Shown: in pieces, positions 33,401-41,910 of the stretch
Position numbering within the stretch: position 1 is the first letter of the stretch
How the letters are laid out: every line of letters starts with the position of its first letter
Assembly: GCA_965215115.1 (NCBI GenBank)
Contig: OZ244050.1
Coordinates: 2,170,001-2,234,000 of the forward strand
Direction of reading: 5' to 3'
DNA: 64,000 nucleotides
From: CALDTK01 sp965215115
Lineage (GTDB): Bacteria > Bacteroidota > Bacteroidia > Chitinophagales > Saprospiraceae
Notes under the pieces: model-generated
Told to the model about the DNA's origin: nothing
Seen by the model: the letters and a program-made list of their open reading frames with translations, nothing else
Database searches by the model: none
Position numbers and translations under genes: made by a program

Positions 33401-35848
33401 TCAGTCGCGCTTGCGCACCGGTGGGCGCGGGTCGGCACCGGCGGCGAGGAGGAGTTCGGTTACCGCGGCGTTTTTGGTTTTCGTGGCCACCATGAGGAGG
33501 GTCTCGCCATCCTCCCGCGTGTGATCGGGATCGATGCCGCGCTGCTGCAAAATCGCGCTGGTCGTAAGCAAATCGCCATCTTCGACAGCCTCGAAGAGCG
33601 CCTCGTAGAGCGCATCGGTTACGAGTTGCGCCTGCTCAGGGGCGGGCGTACCCGGCGGTACGCGGACCTCGACCTGTCGTTCCATCTGCCGCTCCTGCTG
33701 AAGCTCCTGTCGCTCCTGCTCCCGCTCTCCTAGCGGACTGCGCCCCGCGGGGCCGCCCTCCAGCAGCCCCAACATTTTCGCCAGCTCGTCGTGATCCTCG
33801 TGGACGGCGTAGTCGGCGGCGCTTCGGCCTTCCCGGTCGCGCAGGGCGGCGTCCGCGCGGCGCGAGAGCAGCAGCGCCACGGCGTCACCCTCGCCCTCGG
33901 AGGCGGCGTACATGAGGGCCGTGCGACCCAGCTCATCACGCATGTCGATGTCGGCGCCATGTTCGAGGAGGTAGCGCATGATGTCGGTATTGCCCTCATT
34001 GGCGGCGCCGTGCAGCGGGGGGTGGGCCGACCAGCCCCGGTGGCCGTCGGGGCTTACGCCAAAACGATTTACGTCAACCCCGTGCTCCACCAGCAGGCGG
34101 GCGACCTCGAGGTGACCATTGTCGGCGGCCTTGATGAGTGGGGTATACCCGTTGGCTGGGCTAACGGCGTCAGCGTCGGCGCCGGAAGCGATAAGGAATT
34201 GCGCCATTTCGAAGGCGCCCTCGTCGGCGGCCTCGGTGAGGGCCGGCCACCCTTCGCGGCTCTGACCATCGACCTTGGCGCCGCGGGCGAGGAGCTGGCG
34301 GGCCATGTCGACGCGGTTCTGGTGCGCCGCCGCGGCGATGGGCGTGTAGCCACCGGCGTCGCGGGCGTTGAGGTCCTCGACCTCGGCGAGCATGGCTTTG
34401 AACAGCGCCTCGTCCTCACTGAAGATCGCGGCCACGAGGGCGTCGATCTTCGACGAGCCGAGGCGGACCTCGTAGTTGTCTGTTGCGCCGTCTGTGCGGT
34501 TGTCTGTGCGGTTGTCTGTGCGGTTGTCGGTGCGGTTGTCTGTGCGGTTGTCGATGCCGATGTCTTCGTCCATGTCCTGATCCACGTCGTAGTCGTAGCC
34601 GGTGGGATCGACGAGGGTGTCGAGGGGACTGGTTCGGCTGTCGCCAAAACCCGCCGCGCCCGCCGCAGATTCGTCGCCTGCGAGCGCGCCATCAGCGGTG
34701 GTGTCCCGTCCGGTTTGGCTGCTCGCGAACCCGGCTACGGTGAGCGCCCCAAACAGAATACACGCCGTCGCAAAGCCCTCGCGGAAGTTCCCGGTCGCGG
34801 CCTGTGCGGCGAAGAGTCGTTTGACGCGCGCCGCGAAGCCACCCCCGCGCCGCTTGCGCCCGGGTCGTGGCTTACCCTCGAGCGCCATCGCGAGTGCCGG
34901 GGGCGCGGCCGTGGCGGGTTTTAGCGAAAGCTGACTCACGTTGATGAGGGTCTTCGCGTACGGCAGGGCTCCCCCGAGCGCCTGCACCGCCAAATCATCG
35001 CAGGCCTGCTCGCGCTCCTCGTCGGCGCGGCTCGACATCCACCACACGCCGGGGTGGAAGAAGAACACATTCGTGAGGATGGACTGCAGCAGGTTGACGG
35101 CGAAATCGTCGCGCCGCACGTGCGCCAACTCGTGGGCGAGCACCGCGTAGATCTCCGTGTCGGCGAGTCGCGCGAAGAGTTCCTGCGGCAGGAGCACCAC
35201 GGGCTTGAGCCACCCGATCACCATCGGCGAGTCGATGCGCGGACTGAGGGCGTAGGCCACGGTTTTGCGGATGCGCAACTTGGCCTCCAGGTCCGCTAGT
35301 CGCTCGCGCCAGCCTTCCGGCAAAACCTCGTTGCCGTAGTGCTTGAGGCGCTGCACGTAGGCGAGTTGCCCGAGCCACCGCAGTTGCATCACGAGCACGC
35401 CCAGTAGCCACAGCGTCACGAGCAGCGGCAGGTGGCGCTCGTAGTACTCGCCGAAGCGGGCGGCGAGGGAAGCGGAGGGCGTGGCGATTTTGGCGAATCC
35501 ACTCGTGGATCGCGTAAGCAAAGCCGCGTCTGGGCTAGGTCCGCTTTCCCGCATTTCGCTAGCTGCTGGCCCGAGCGCCGCAGGCTTCAGCGCCGCCAGG
35601 CTCTCCGCCGGATGGCCCAGCGCCGCAGGCTCCTGTATGTAAAGGCGCCCGAAAGTCACCAAGCCCGTAAGCGCGAAGGCCGCCAGCAAGCCGACGCTCA
35701 CCAGGTAGCGCGCCTGCGGGGAGTAGCGCCGGAGCGCCACCAGGAGTACGGCCAGCGCGAGCGCGAAAAGCGCCCCCTGCCACAGCGCGTGGAGGAGCGT
35801 GAACCCGAGGGCCTCGACGAGGCGCGGGGGGAGGAGTTGCGTGATCAT
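33401..35848 (-). CDS. BlaR1-like M56 metallopeptidase fused to ankyrin repeats
   Basis: 815 aa. Residues 1-380 are an M56 (BlaR1/MecR1-type) membrane peptidase: TM segments near 14-38, 48-68 and 140-157, zinc motif HELAHVRRDD at 239-248, FFFHPGVWWMSSRADEEREQACDDLAV, and a fourth TM near 360-375. A linker holds an acidic stretch and five DNRT tetrapeptides (12-bp repeat, 34490-34553). About residues 460-665 are ankyrin repeats (NARDAGGYTPIAAAAHQNRVDMARQLLARGA and successors), with one more unit near the C-terminus (DGETLLMVATKTKNAAVTELLLAAGADP). BlaR1 normally carries a penicillin-sensing domain at that place. It overlaps the blaI-type gene by ATGA, so it should cleave or inactivate that repressor. 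Four hairpin motifs (34051, 34636, 34919, 35312). Confidence 0.88.
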   Translation of the reverse strand: MITQLLPPRLVEALGFTLLHALWQGALFALALAVLLVALRRYSPQARYLVSVGLLAAFALTGLVTFGRLYIQEPAALGHPAESLAALKPAALGPAASEMRESGPSPDAALLTRSTSGFAKIATPSASLAARFGEYYERHLPLLVTLWLLGVLVMQLRWLGQLAYVQRLKHYGNEVLPEGWRERLADLEAKLRIRKTVAYALSPRIDSPMVIGWLKPVVLLPQELFARLADTEIYAVLAHELAHVRRDDFAVNLLQSILTNVFFFHPGVWWMSSRADEEREQACDDLAVQALGGALPYAKTLINVSQLSLKPATAAPPALAMALEGKPRPGRKRRGGGFAARVKRLFAAQAATGNFREGFATACILFGALTVAGFASSQTGRDTTADGALAGDESAAGAAGFGDSRTSPLDTLVDPTGYDYDVDQDMDEDIGIDNRTDNRTDNRTDNRTDNRTDGATDNYEVRLGSSKIDALVAAIFSEDEALFKAMLAEVEDLNARDAGGYTPIAAAAHQNRVDMARQLLARGAKVDGQSREGWPALTEAADEGAFEMAQFLIASGADADAVSPANGYTPLIKAADNGHLEVARLLVEHGVDVNRFGVSPDGHRGWSAHPPLHGAANEGNTDIMRYLLEHGADIDMRDELGRTALMYAASEGEGDAVALLLSRRADAALRDREGRSAADYAVHEDHDELAKMLGLLEGGPAGRSPLGEREQERQELQQERQMERQVEVRVPPGTPAPEQAQLVTDALYEALFEAVEDGDLLTTSAILQQRGIDPDHTREDGETLLMVATKTKNAAVTELLLAAGADPRPPVRKRD

Positions 35849-36261
35849 GCGTCTGGGTTTTGGCCGCGCTCGAGGTCAGCGATGAAGGACTTGAGTTCGT
35901 CGAGTTCGTCGGCCGTCGGGGTGTGCTTGCCGAGGGCCCGCATGACGAGGGTCTGCGCCGAACCCGCGAAAGCCCGCTCGAGGAAGGTGTCGAGGAGCCG
36001 GTCCTGCGTCGGGGCCCGCTCGGCGATGGCGCGGTAGATGTGCTTGCGGCCGTCGGCTTCGCGGTCGAGGAGACCTTTCTCGGTCATGAGCTGCATGAGC
36101 TTGAGGACGGTGGTGTAGCCGACGGGCTTGTCGTCGGCGGCGCGCTCGGCCTCGAGGGCCTCCTGGACATCCTTGACGGGCAGCGGGCCGCGCGTCCAGA
36201 GCACCTGGAGGATGGCGAGTTCGCCCGGGGTAGGCGGGGTGGTGGGGGAAGGCTTGTTCAT
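35845..36261 (-). CDS. blaI: BlaI/MecI/CopY-family transcriptional repressor
   Basis: 138 aa winged-helix repressor: PTPGELAILQVLWTRGPLPVKDVQEAL, then KPVGYTTVLKLMQLMTEKGLLDREADGRKHIYRAI, and a C-terminal dimerisation segment (LDTFLERAFAGSAQTLVMRAL) that contains the region usually cleaved by BlaR1. Upstream are three 16-bp operators and a -7 box between two of them, so autoregulation is expected. It is co-transcribed with the M56-ankyrin gene. Confidence 0.92.
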   Translation of the reverse strand: MNKPSPTTPPTPGELAILQVLWTRGPLPVKDVQEALEAERAADDKPVGYTTVLKLMQLMTEKGLLDREADGRKHIYRAIAERAPTQDRLLDTFLERAFAGSAQTLVMRALGKHTPTADELDELKSFIADLERGQNPDA

Positions 36262-36266
36262 GCAGT

Positions 36267-36337
36267 TACGAATTTGTTCGTAGGCAAACCTACGAAGAAA
36301 TTCGTAAACGCATGGACTTTTTACGAAAATATTCGTA
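36267..36337. promoter_or_regulatory. Three BlaI-type operators and promoter
   Basis: Three perfect palindromes TACGAA-N4-TTCGTA at 36267-36282, 36291-36306 and 36322-36337. The -7 box TAGGTTTG on the minus strand (36285-36292) lies between the first two, so bound repressor would cover the promoter. Centres are 24 and 31 bp apart. Confidence 0.85.
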
Positions 36338-36350
36338 ATAAACTGCTTCA

Positions 36351-36429
36351 GTCGCCGGCCCGCCGCCGGTCGCTACGCTCGCTGGCACCAAACCGGCTAT
36401 TGCAGAAGGCGGACCTCACGGCCCGCTGG
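36351..36429 (+). repeat. REP-like structured repeat, copy B
   Basis: GTCGCCGGCCCGCCGCCGGT... to ...CTCACGGCCCGCTG, same family as 17671, 41776 and 54246, with compensating changes in the central stem. It adjoins the BlaI operators. Confidence 0.85.
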
Positions 36430-36500
36430 GTGACGCCCGCACGGTAGCCCGGACGGTAGCGCCTTCAACACTTCACCCGCCTTCCTTCGACACCTGCGCT

Positions 36501-37022
36501 CTACCGCTCCAGGATGTACCGCACGCCGAGCCCGCCCGAGGTTCCGTAGAAGCCGCGGCGGTAGCCGTTGCCGAGGAAGACGACCGGCACCCAGTCCAGC
36601 GTCAGCACGATGGGCACCTCGCGGAAGGCGTACTCGAGCCCGAGGTAGCCATTGATCCCCGCGGAGGTGGTCGCGAAGTCGCCGCGCCGCCGGTTGCCGC
36701 GGTAGAAGTCGTCGCGGTAGTTCCAGAACTGCACCGAGGCGCCGCCGCCCCAGTACCACCGCAGGGGGCTCAGCTCGGCGTCGAGCCCGAGCGGGTACGA
36801 CTTCTGGAGCGCGGCCGTGATCGAGAAGCGGCTGTGGTCCCGGTAGGTGCTGCCGCCGCCGTAGACCTCGAAGGCCGTCGAGCCCGAGTAGTACTGCTTG
36901 TACGACACGGCCAGCGGGTAGCCGAGCCGCAGGCCGATGGCGCGGTCGTAGCCCTGCGCGCTGGCGGTGGCGAGGCTGAGGCAGGCGAGGACGGTAGCGA
37001 GGAGAACGCGGCGGGGGTGCAT
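36501..37022 (-). CDS. Small secreted outer-membrane beta-barrel-like protein
   Basis: 173 aa. ATG 37022 opens the signal peptide MHPRRVLLATVLACLSLATASAQ. The mature protein (YDRAIGLRLGYPLAVSYKQYY, FSITAALQKSYPLGL, INGYLGLEYAFREVPIVLTLDWVPVVFLG) shows alternating amphipathic strands and ends GGLGVRYILER, with a penultimate-type aromatic strand as in small porin-like barrels. No named family identified. A frame extending to 37070 lacks coding character. Confidence 0.75.
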   Translation of the reverse strand: MHPRRVLLATVLACLSLATASAQGYDRAIGLRLGYPLAVSYKQYYSGSTAFEVYGGGSTYRDHSRFSITAALQKSYPLGLDAELSPLRWYWGGGASVQFWNYRDDFYRGNRRRGDFATTSAGINGYLGLEYAFREVPIVLTLDWVPVVFLGNGYRRGFYGTSGGLGVRYILER

Positions 37023-37176
37023 AGGTCGAGGGGCGTTGTGGCGCGCAAATAGACGCCGCAATTGGTGCACTAAGCAAGGACGATCCGCAACGTATGTTCA
37101 GGAGTCTACATCTGTCGCCGGGAGTCGTAGCAAACAATGTACCCCTTGTGCCGCGCGCCATCTACCTTAAGCCCCC

Positions 37177-38715
37177 ATGCGCGCATCGCACTTTCCCGTA
37201 CTCGGACGTACACCCCCGGCGATCATCGTTGTTTGTTGGCTGCTCTGCGCAGGGTACGGCTGTCGCCAAAACTCGGCCCCAATCGCCACTGCCGCCCGGG
37301 CCTCGCTCCCGGCCCCGGCCCCGGCCCCGCCGCCCAACTTCGTCTTCATCCTCGCCGATGACCTCGGGTGGGGCGACCTCGGCAGCTACGGCCAGACGCA
37401 GATCCGGACCCCGCGCCTCGACGCACTCGCGGCCGAGGGTGCGCGCTTCACGCAGTTCTACGCCGGGAGCACCGTGTGCGCCCCGAGTCGCGCCGTGTTG
37501 ATGGCGGGGCTCCACACTGGTCACGCGCGCGTACGCGGCAACGACGCGAATGCCGGCGCGCGCATGGGCGACGGCGTCCCGCTCGAGCCTTCCGACACGA
37601 CCCTCGCGACCTACCTGCGCCGCGCCGGCTACCGCACGGGGGCCTTCGGGAAGTGGGGCCTCGGCGTGGCCGGCACCACGGGCTCGCCGGAGCGCCAGGG
37701 CTTCGAGCAGTTCTACGGCTACCTCAACCAGGCCCACGCGCACCGCCACCGTACGCCGAGTCTGGTGCGCGTGCGCGACGGCGGTCCGGCCGAGACAGTC
37801 CCCGTCGATAGCACCGCCCACACGCAGGGCCCGATCGTGGACGCGGCGCTGGACTTCGTGCGCGCGAGCGCCCGCGAGCCTTTCCTGCTCTACCTCCCGC
37901 TGACGGCCCCGCACGCCGACCTCGACCCGGACTCGGCGGACCTCCGCGCCTACCTCACCGACGGCCGCAGCGTCTTCGCGCCCGAGACGCCCTTTCCCGG
38001 GAACAGCTACCGCGCGCAGGCCAACCCCAAGGCCGCCTACGCCGCCCTCGTGACGGGGCTCGACCGCGAGGTAGGACGCGTGCTCGACCTGCTTGATTCT
38101 TTGGGCTTGCGCCAAAACACCTACGTCTTCTTCACGTCCGACAACGGCCCCCACGCCGAGGGCGGGCACGACCCCGACGCGGCTTTCGACAGCAATGGCC
38201 CCTGGCGCGGGTACAAGCGCGACCTGACCGAGGGCGGGATTCGCGTGCCGCTGATCGTGAGCGGCCCGGGCGTGGCGGCGGGCCAGGTGGTCGATGCGCC
38301 GGCCGGCTTCCAGGATGTCCTGCCCACTTTTCTACGGCTGGCGGGGGCAGCCCCGGCGGCGCGCACGGACGGGACCGACATCTCGGGCGTTTGGGCGCGC
38401 GTGGGCACCGGGTCGGCCGCCGCCCTCGCGCGGGCGCGGCCTTACCTCTACTGGGAGCACGAGATCACGTGGCAGCAGCTTCGCCAGCAGGCCCTGCTGG
38501 AGGCAGCTACGCAACTCAAGCTCGTCCGACTACAACAGGGCGACGGCCCCGTCGAGACTTTCCTGTACGATCTCAGGGCCGACCCCGGTGAGACTAATAA
38601 CCTCGCCCAGGCTCGCCCGCGTGATCTCGCCCGGCTTAGCGCGGCGGCGCGGGCGGAGACGAGCCGGCCGAGTGTGGCTAGCTTTTTTGATGCGGGGGCG
38701 GTGTTTGGGGGATGA
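37177..38715 (+). CDS. Sulfatase (formylglycine-dependent), lipoprotein
   Basis: 512 aa alkaline-phosphatase-fold sulfatase. NFVFILADDLGWGDLGSYG provides the metal Asp pair; STVCAPSRAVLMAG contains the CxPSR motif whose Cys becomes formylglycine; TGAFGKWGLG and FFTSDNGPHAEGGHD complete the site. The N-terminus is a lipoprotein signal ending LLCAGYGC, and the lipobox codons overlap a dispersed hairpin motif (37258). A TACCTTAA box (37163-37170) is 6 nt before ATG. It converges on an alpha-L-rhamnosidase, so a sulfated, rhamnose-bearing glycan is a likely target. A second motif is at 38104. Confidence 0.9.
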   Translation: MRASHFPVLGRTPPAIIVVCWLLCAGYGCRQNSAPIATAARASLPAPAPAPPPNFVFILADDLGWGDLGSYGQTQIRTPRLDALAAEGARFTQFYAGSTVCAPSRAVLMAGLHTGHARVRGNDANAGARMGDGVPLEPSDTTLATYLRRAGYRTGAFGKWGLGVAGTTGSPERQGFEQFYGYLNQAHAHRHRTPSLVRVRDGGPAETVPVDSTAHTQGPIVDAALDFVRASAREPFLLYLPLTAPHADLDPDSADLRAYLTDGRSVFAPETPFPGNSYRAQANPKAAYAALVTGLDREVGRVLDLLDSLGLRQNTYVFFTSDNGPHAEGGHDPDAAFDSNGPWRGYKRDLTEGGIRVPLIVSGPGVAAGQVVDAPAGFQDVLPTFLRLAGAAPAARTDGTDISGVWARVGTGSAAALARARPYLYWEHEITWQQLRQQALLEAATQLKLVRLQQGDGPVETFLYDLRADPGETNNLAQARPRDLARLSAAARAETSRPSVASFFDAGAVFGG

Positions 38716-38739
38716 GGGCTGTGGGGCTTTGGGGGCCGG

Positions 38740-38842
38740 GGCGGCGCCAGGGGCCCGTTGAACCAGTGGGCTGGCCTGGGATTGTGGCTGGTGTCTGGCA
38801 TTATCGGCAGCCCACTCGTCCAACGACCGCCCTGGCGCCGCC
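38740..38842. terminator. Long imperfect hairpin between convergent genes
   Basis: Arms GGCGGCGCCAGGG (38740-38752) and CCCTGGCGCCGCC (38830-38842), with inner arms AGTGGGCTG (38765-38773) and CAGCCCACT (38808-38816) and a CGTTG/CAACG pair between them. It lies between the sulfatase and the rhamnosidase and could stop transcription from both sides. Confidence 0.6.
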
Positions 38843-38912
38843 TGCGAGACGTGGGCATAGGATACACTGTAGATCTTTGTGCTCTCTGCGCTCTTTGCGT
38901 GCGCTAGTGGGC

Positions 38913-41417
38913 TTACCTGCCTACGACTACGCGCTGGTTAGGCTCGGCGCGGTAGGTTTTGCCGCGCCAGGTAAGGACGACGGGGCGGGATTGTGCCTCA
39001 ATGGTGCCGGTGAGGCGGGGGCCGTCGCGGCGGAGGTCGAAGCGGACGCCGGCGTCGGGGCCGTAGGCGGGGCAGTAGCCTTGCAGGTGCGTGAGGTTGC
39101 CGAAGGTGGGGGCCATGCGGATCGGGTCTGTCGTGGGGGCCTCGAGGTCGATGCCGGCGAGTAACGAGTAGACGAAGAGCGCCGGGGAGGCGCCCCAGGG
39201 GTGCGCTTCGGAGCGGGTGGGTTTGCGTGGGTCCTCGAAGCGCTCCACCATCGTAGTCGCACCCTGGGCCTCGATCGCGTACCAGGGCGCGAGCGCCGCG
39301 TCTACCGCCGCCGCGAAGCGCGCCTCCGAGGGGAAGCGCGTCCGGTTTTGCCGCAAGGCCTCCAGTAAGTAGTAGCGGAAGTAGTAAGTCGCCGGCACGA
39401 GCGACGCGTCCTGCAGCGCCGCCCCCAGCGCCCGCGCGCGGTCTTCGGCCGGGACCACCCCCGTGAGCACCCCGAGGATGGTAGCGTGCTGCCCGACGGG
39501 CGCGCCGTGCGGCTGCTCGGCCACGAGGCCCGGTCCGGGTAGGTAGCTGTGGTCTCGGATGGCGGCCACCACGCGCGCCGCCTCCTCGCGATACTGCCTG
39601 GCACGGAAGCGGTAGGCCTCCGCGCGCGGCGGCTCGGCCTCAGCCAGGGCGTCGAAGAGGCGCTCCGCACTCTGGAGCGCGTGCGCGTACTGGAGCGCGT
39701 ACGGCACCGAGCGCTCATCGTCGCCGGAGGCGTCGATGCCGTAGGTGCCGCCGACGTACCAATCGACGAAGGGCTTGTACGGCACACCCACGAGCATGCC
39801 GGTGACGGGGTCGCTGTGGCGCGCGAAGTAGTCGAGCGTCTGCGTCACCCCGGCGGCCACCTCGCCGACGAAGGCCGTGTCGCCGGAGCGCGCAAGGTAG
39901 TCGGCCAGCATATCCACCCAGATCAGCGAGTACGAGCCGTGGTAGAAGTGGTACCGCAGGGGCGCGCAACTCTTCAGCATCCCCTCGGCGTTGCGACTGC
40001 GGTGAAAGTCGAGCAGGGCGTTGCGCGTGTGGCGCAGGTCGCCCGTGAGGGCCTGCCACGCCAGGGCGTGCACCTTCGTGTCGCCGACGTACTGCATCGT
40101 CTCGTAGTAGGCGTCCGAGAGGAAGTAGTCCTGCGTGCAGAGCTCGACGGTGCGCCGGCCCATCGCCCACACCGAGTCGAGTCGCGGGTCGTCGCTGCGC
40201 CACTCGGCCACCATCGGGATGGTGCTCGTGACGCGCTCGTAGGTCGGGGCGTATAGCTCGAGCGGCTCGGCGTCGGTAGTCACGGCGACCTCGATGTAGC
40301 GGAAGGTCCGGTACCACGTAGGGCGGTAGCTGCGCTCGGTGGCACTGCCGTCGGGCTTTATGATGTCGAAGTAGCCCTTCGCGATCATACCCTCGACGGT
40401 GTCGCGGTGGATCTTGGCTTTATCGGGCGCGAAGAGGTTCTCGGCGTAGGTATACCGGATGGTGCTGCCGCGCCCGCCGCGCCAGCGCAGGTCGGGGTAG
40501 CCGAGCGTGACCTCACCCGCGTCGAGCAGGAAGCGCACGGTGGTGTGCGGGGGGACGGTGACGGCGCGGGCGGCGGCGGGAGCTTCCGCGGTCCAGTCGC
40601 TCGGCACGGGCACCGGGGCGGCCTCGCGCCGCCGGTAGGGTTCGGTGGCCCCGCCGGGACCTACGGCACGGACCTCGAGCGCGAGCCCGGGGCGGCGCAC
40701 CTGCGGCGGGGTAGTCCGCGGGGTCAGCATCCAGAGGAAACCCGAGCCGCGCTCCACGAGGTGCCCCGCCTCCAGGAAGGGCGCCGCGACCCAACTGCCG
40801 GTGTCGAAGTCGCGCTCGGCCCATCCCCAGGGGTGCCGGGCCGCGTCGAAGCTATCGGTCGGGTTGTTGGCGTACAGTCCGCCGATGATGTCGGGATCGG
40901 CTACGCGCCAGCGCACGGGGTGGTCCGTGATGCTCGGGTCGAGGGTCGTGAGCCAGCGGTTGTCGTAGCCGCGGGTCGTGACCAGGGAGTCGCTCTCGCG
41001 CGTGAGTCCCTGCACGAGCAGGGCCGTGTGCTCGGACTGGATCCCGAACATGCGGTAGTGGCCCCAGTTGATGACCTGCACGGCGACGACGTTCGGGCCG
41101 GGGCGCAGGTAGGCGGCCAGGTCGAGCGTATCGTAGCGGTAGTGCGACACATCCCCGAGCTGCGGCCCGAACCCGACCCACGCACCGTTGACGAAGAGGC
41201 GGAAGTGATTGTCGGCCGAGACGGCGACCGGGAAGCGCGCCGGCTGGCGCGCGAGCGTGAAGGTGTCGCGGAAGAGGGCCACGGCCTGCTCGCTGCTCTC
41301 GAGGGCGGGGTGGGAGACCCAGTTGGCGCGCCAGGGTGGGGGAGACTGGGCTTGGACGGAGCCCAAGGCGAGCGTTAGGCAGGATAGAAGCGTGGCGAGC
41401 ATGGGACGGTAGTTCAC
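38913..41417 (-). CDS. Secreted alpha-L-rhamnosidase-like glycoside hydrolase (GH78 type)
   Basis: 834 aa. GTG 41417 start with signal peptide ending LTLALGSVQAQ; a TACCTTCC box (41422-41429) is 4 nt upstream. N-terminal beta-sandwich domains (FPVAVSADNHFRLFVNGAWVG) are followed by an (alpha/alpha)6 barrel with acidic stretches CTQDYFLSDAYYETMQYVGDTKV and YSLIWVDMLADYLARSGD, where the catalytic acids are expected, and the C-terminal EAHPWGASPALFVYSLLAGI typical of rhamnosidases. Releases terminal alpha-L-rhamnose. One hairpin motif (39346). Confidence 0.85.
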   Translation of the reverse strand: MNYRPMLATLLSCLTLALGSVQAQSPPPWRANWVSHPALESSEQAVALFRDTFTLARQPARFPVAVSADNHFRLFVNGAWVGFGPQLGDVSHYRYDTLDLAAYLRPGPNVVAVQVINWGHYRMFGIQSEHTALLVQGLTRESDSLVTTRGYDNRWLTTLDPSITDHPVRWRVADPDIIGGLYANNPTDSFDAARHPWGWAERDFDTGSWVAAPFLEAGHLVERGSGFLWMLTPRTTPPQVRRPGLALEVRAVGPGGATEPYRRREAAPVPVPSDWTAEAPAAARAVTVPPHTTVRFLLDAGEVTLGYPDLRWRGGRGSTIRYTYAENLFAPDKAKIHRDTVEGMIAKGYFDIIKPDGSATERSYRPTWYRTFRYIEVAVTTDAEPLELYAPTYERVTSTIPMVAEWRSDDPRLDSVWAMGRRTVELCTQDYFLSDAYYETMQYVGDTKVHALAWQALTGDLRHTRNALLDFHRSRNAEGMLKSCAPLRYHFYHGSYSLIWVDMLADYLARSGDTAFVGEVAAGVTQTLDYFARHSDPVTGMLVGVPYKPFVDWYVGGTYGIDASGDDERSVPYALQYAHALQSAERLFDALAEAEPPRAEAYRFRARQYREEAARVVAAIRDHSYLPGPGLVAEQPHGAPVGQHATILGVLTGVVPAEDRARALGAALQDASLVPATYYFRYYLLEALRQNRTRFPSEARFAAAVDAALAPWYAIEAQGATTMVERFEDPRKPTRSEAHPWGASPALFVYSLLAGIDLEAPTTDPIRMAPTFGNLTHLQGYCPAYGPDAGVRFDLRRDGPRLTGTIEAQSRPVVLTWRGKTYRAEPNQRVVVGR

Positions 41418-41429
41418 GAGGGGAAGGTA

Positions 41430-41775
41430 GGGTGCGGGGTGCGGGGTGCGGGGTGCGGGGTGCCTGGGTGCGGGGTGCCTGGGTGCCTGGGTGCGGGGTG
41501 CCGGGTGCCGGGTGCCGGGTGCGTGGGGTGCGGGGGTGCGGGGGTGCGGGGGTGCGGGGGTGCCGGCCGCCGGGCGCCGGGCGCCGGTGCGGGTTATCGG
41601 TCGTCGGGGGAATCGTCAGGCGTTTGACGGTGGGCGTTGGTCGTTGGGGGGCGGTCGTCGGGCGTTGTGCAGTGGACGTCGGGCGTTATGGGGTGGTCGT
41701 TGGGGGTCGGGCGTCGGGCGTTTGACAGTGGATGTCGGTCATCGGTTGTTTGGCGTCGGGCGTTTCACGGGGGGG
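41430..41775. repeat. G/T-rich minisatellites in the rhamnosidase upstream region
   Basis: 41430-41585 is an array of 7-8-bp units (GGTGCGG, GGTGCCTG, GGTGCCG); 41590-41770 continues with degenerate GTCGTCGGGCGTT-like units. The plus strand is almost devoid of runs of C or A, and runs of GGGG spaced by 3-4 nt could form G-quadruplexes. A shorter related array is at 62701-62775. Confidence 0.85.
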
Positions 41776-41850
41776 GCGCCGGCCCGCCGCCCGTCGCTTC
41801 GCTCGGGCGGCAAACCGGCTATGCCAGGAGGCGGACCTACGGCCCGCTGA
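41776..41850 (+). repeat. REP-like structured repeat, copy A
   Basis: GCGCCGGCCCGCCGCCCGTC... to ...CCTACGGCCCGCTG. Shorter central loop than copies B, C and D but the same ends. It lies just downstream of the PBP1C gene. Confidence 0.8.
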
Positions 41851-41910
41851 GGGAAGCTCCCCGCGGCAGCCCTTCAGCACCTCCCCCTTCACACTTCAAC
41901 ACTTAATCCC

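Noticed and set aside
41439..41906. Overlapping open frames of 62-134 codons in the G/T-rich region
   Set aside because: They translate minisatellite sequence into GAGCR-like repeats and run into the REP-like element; not genes.
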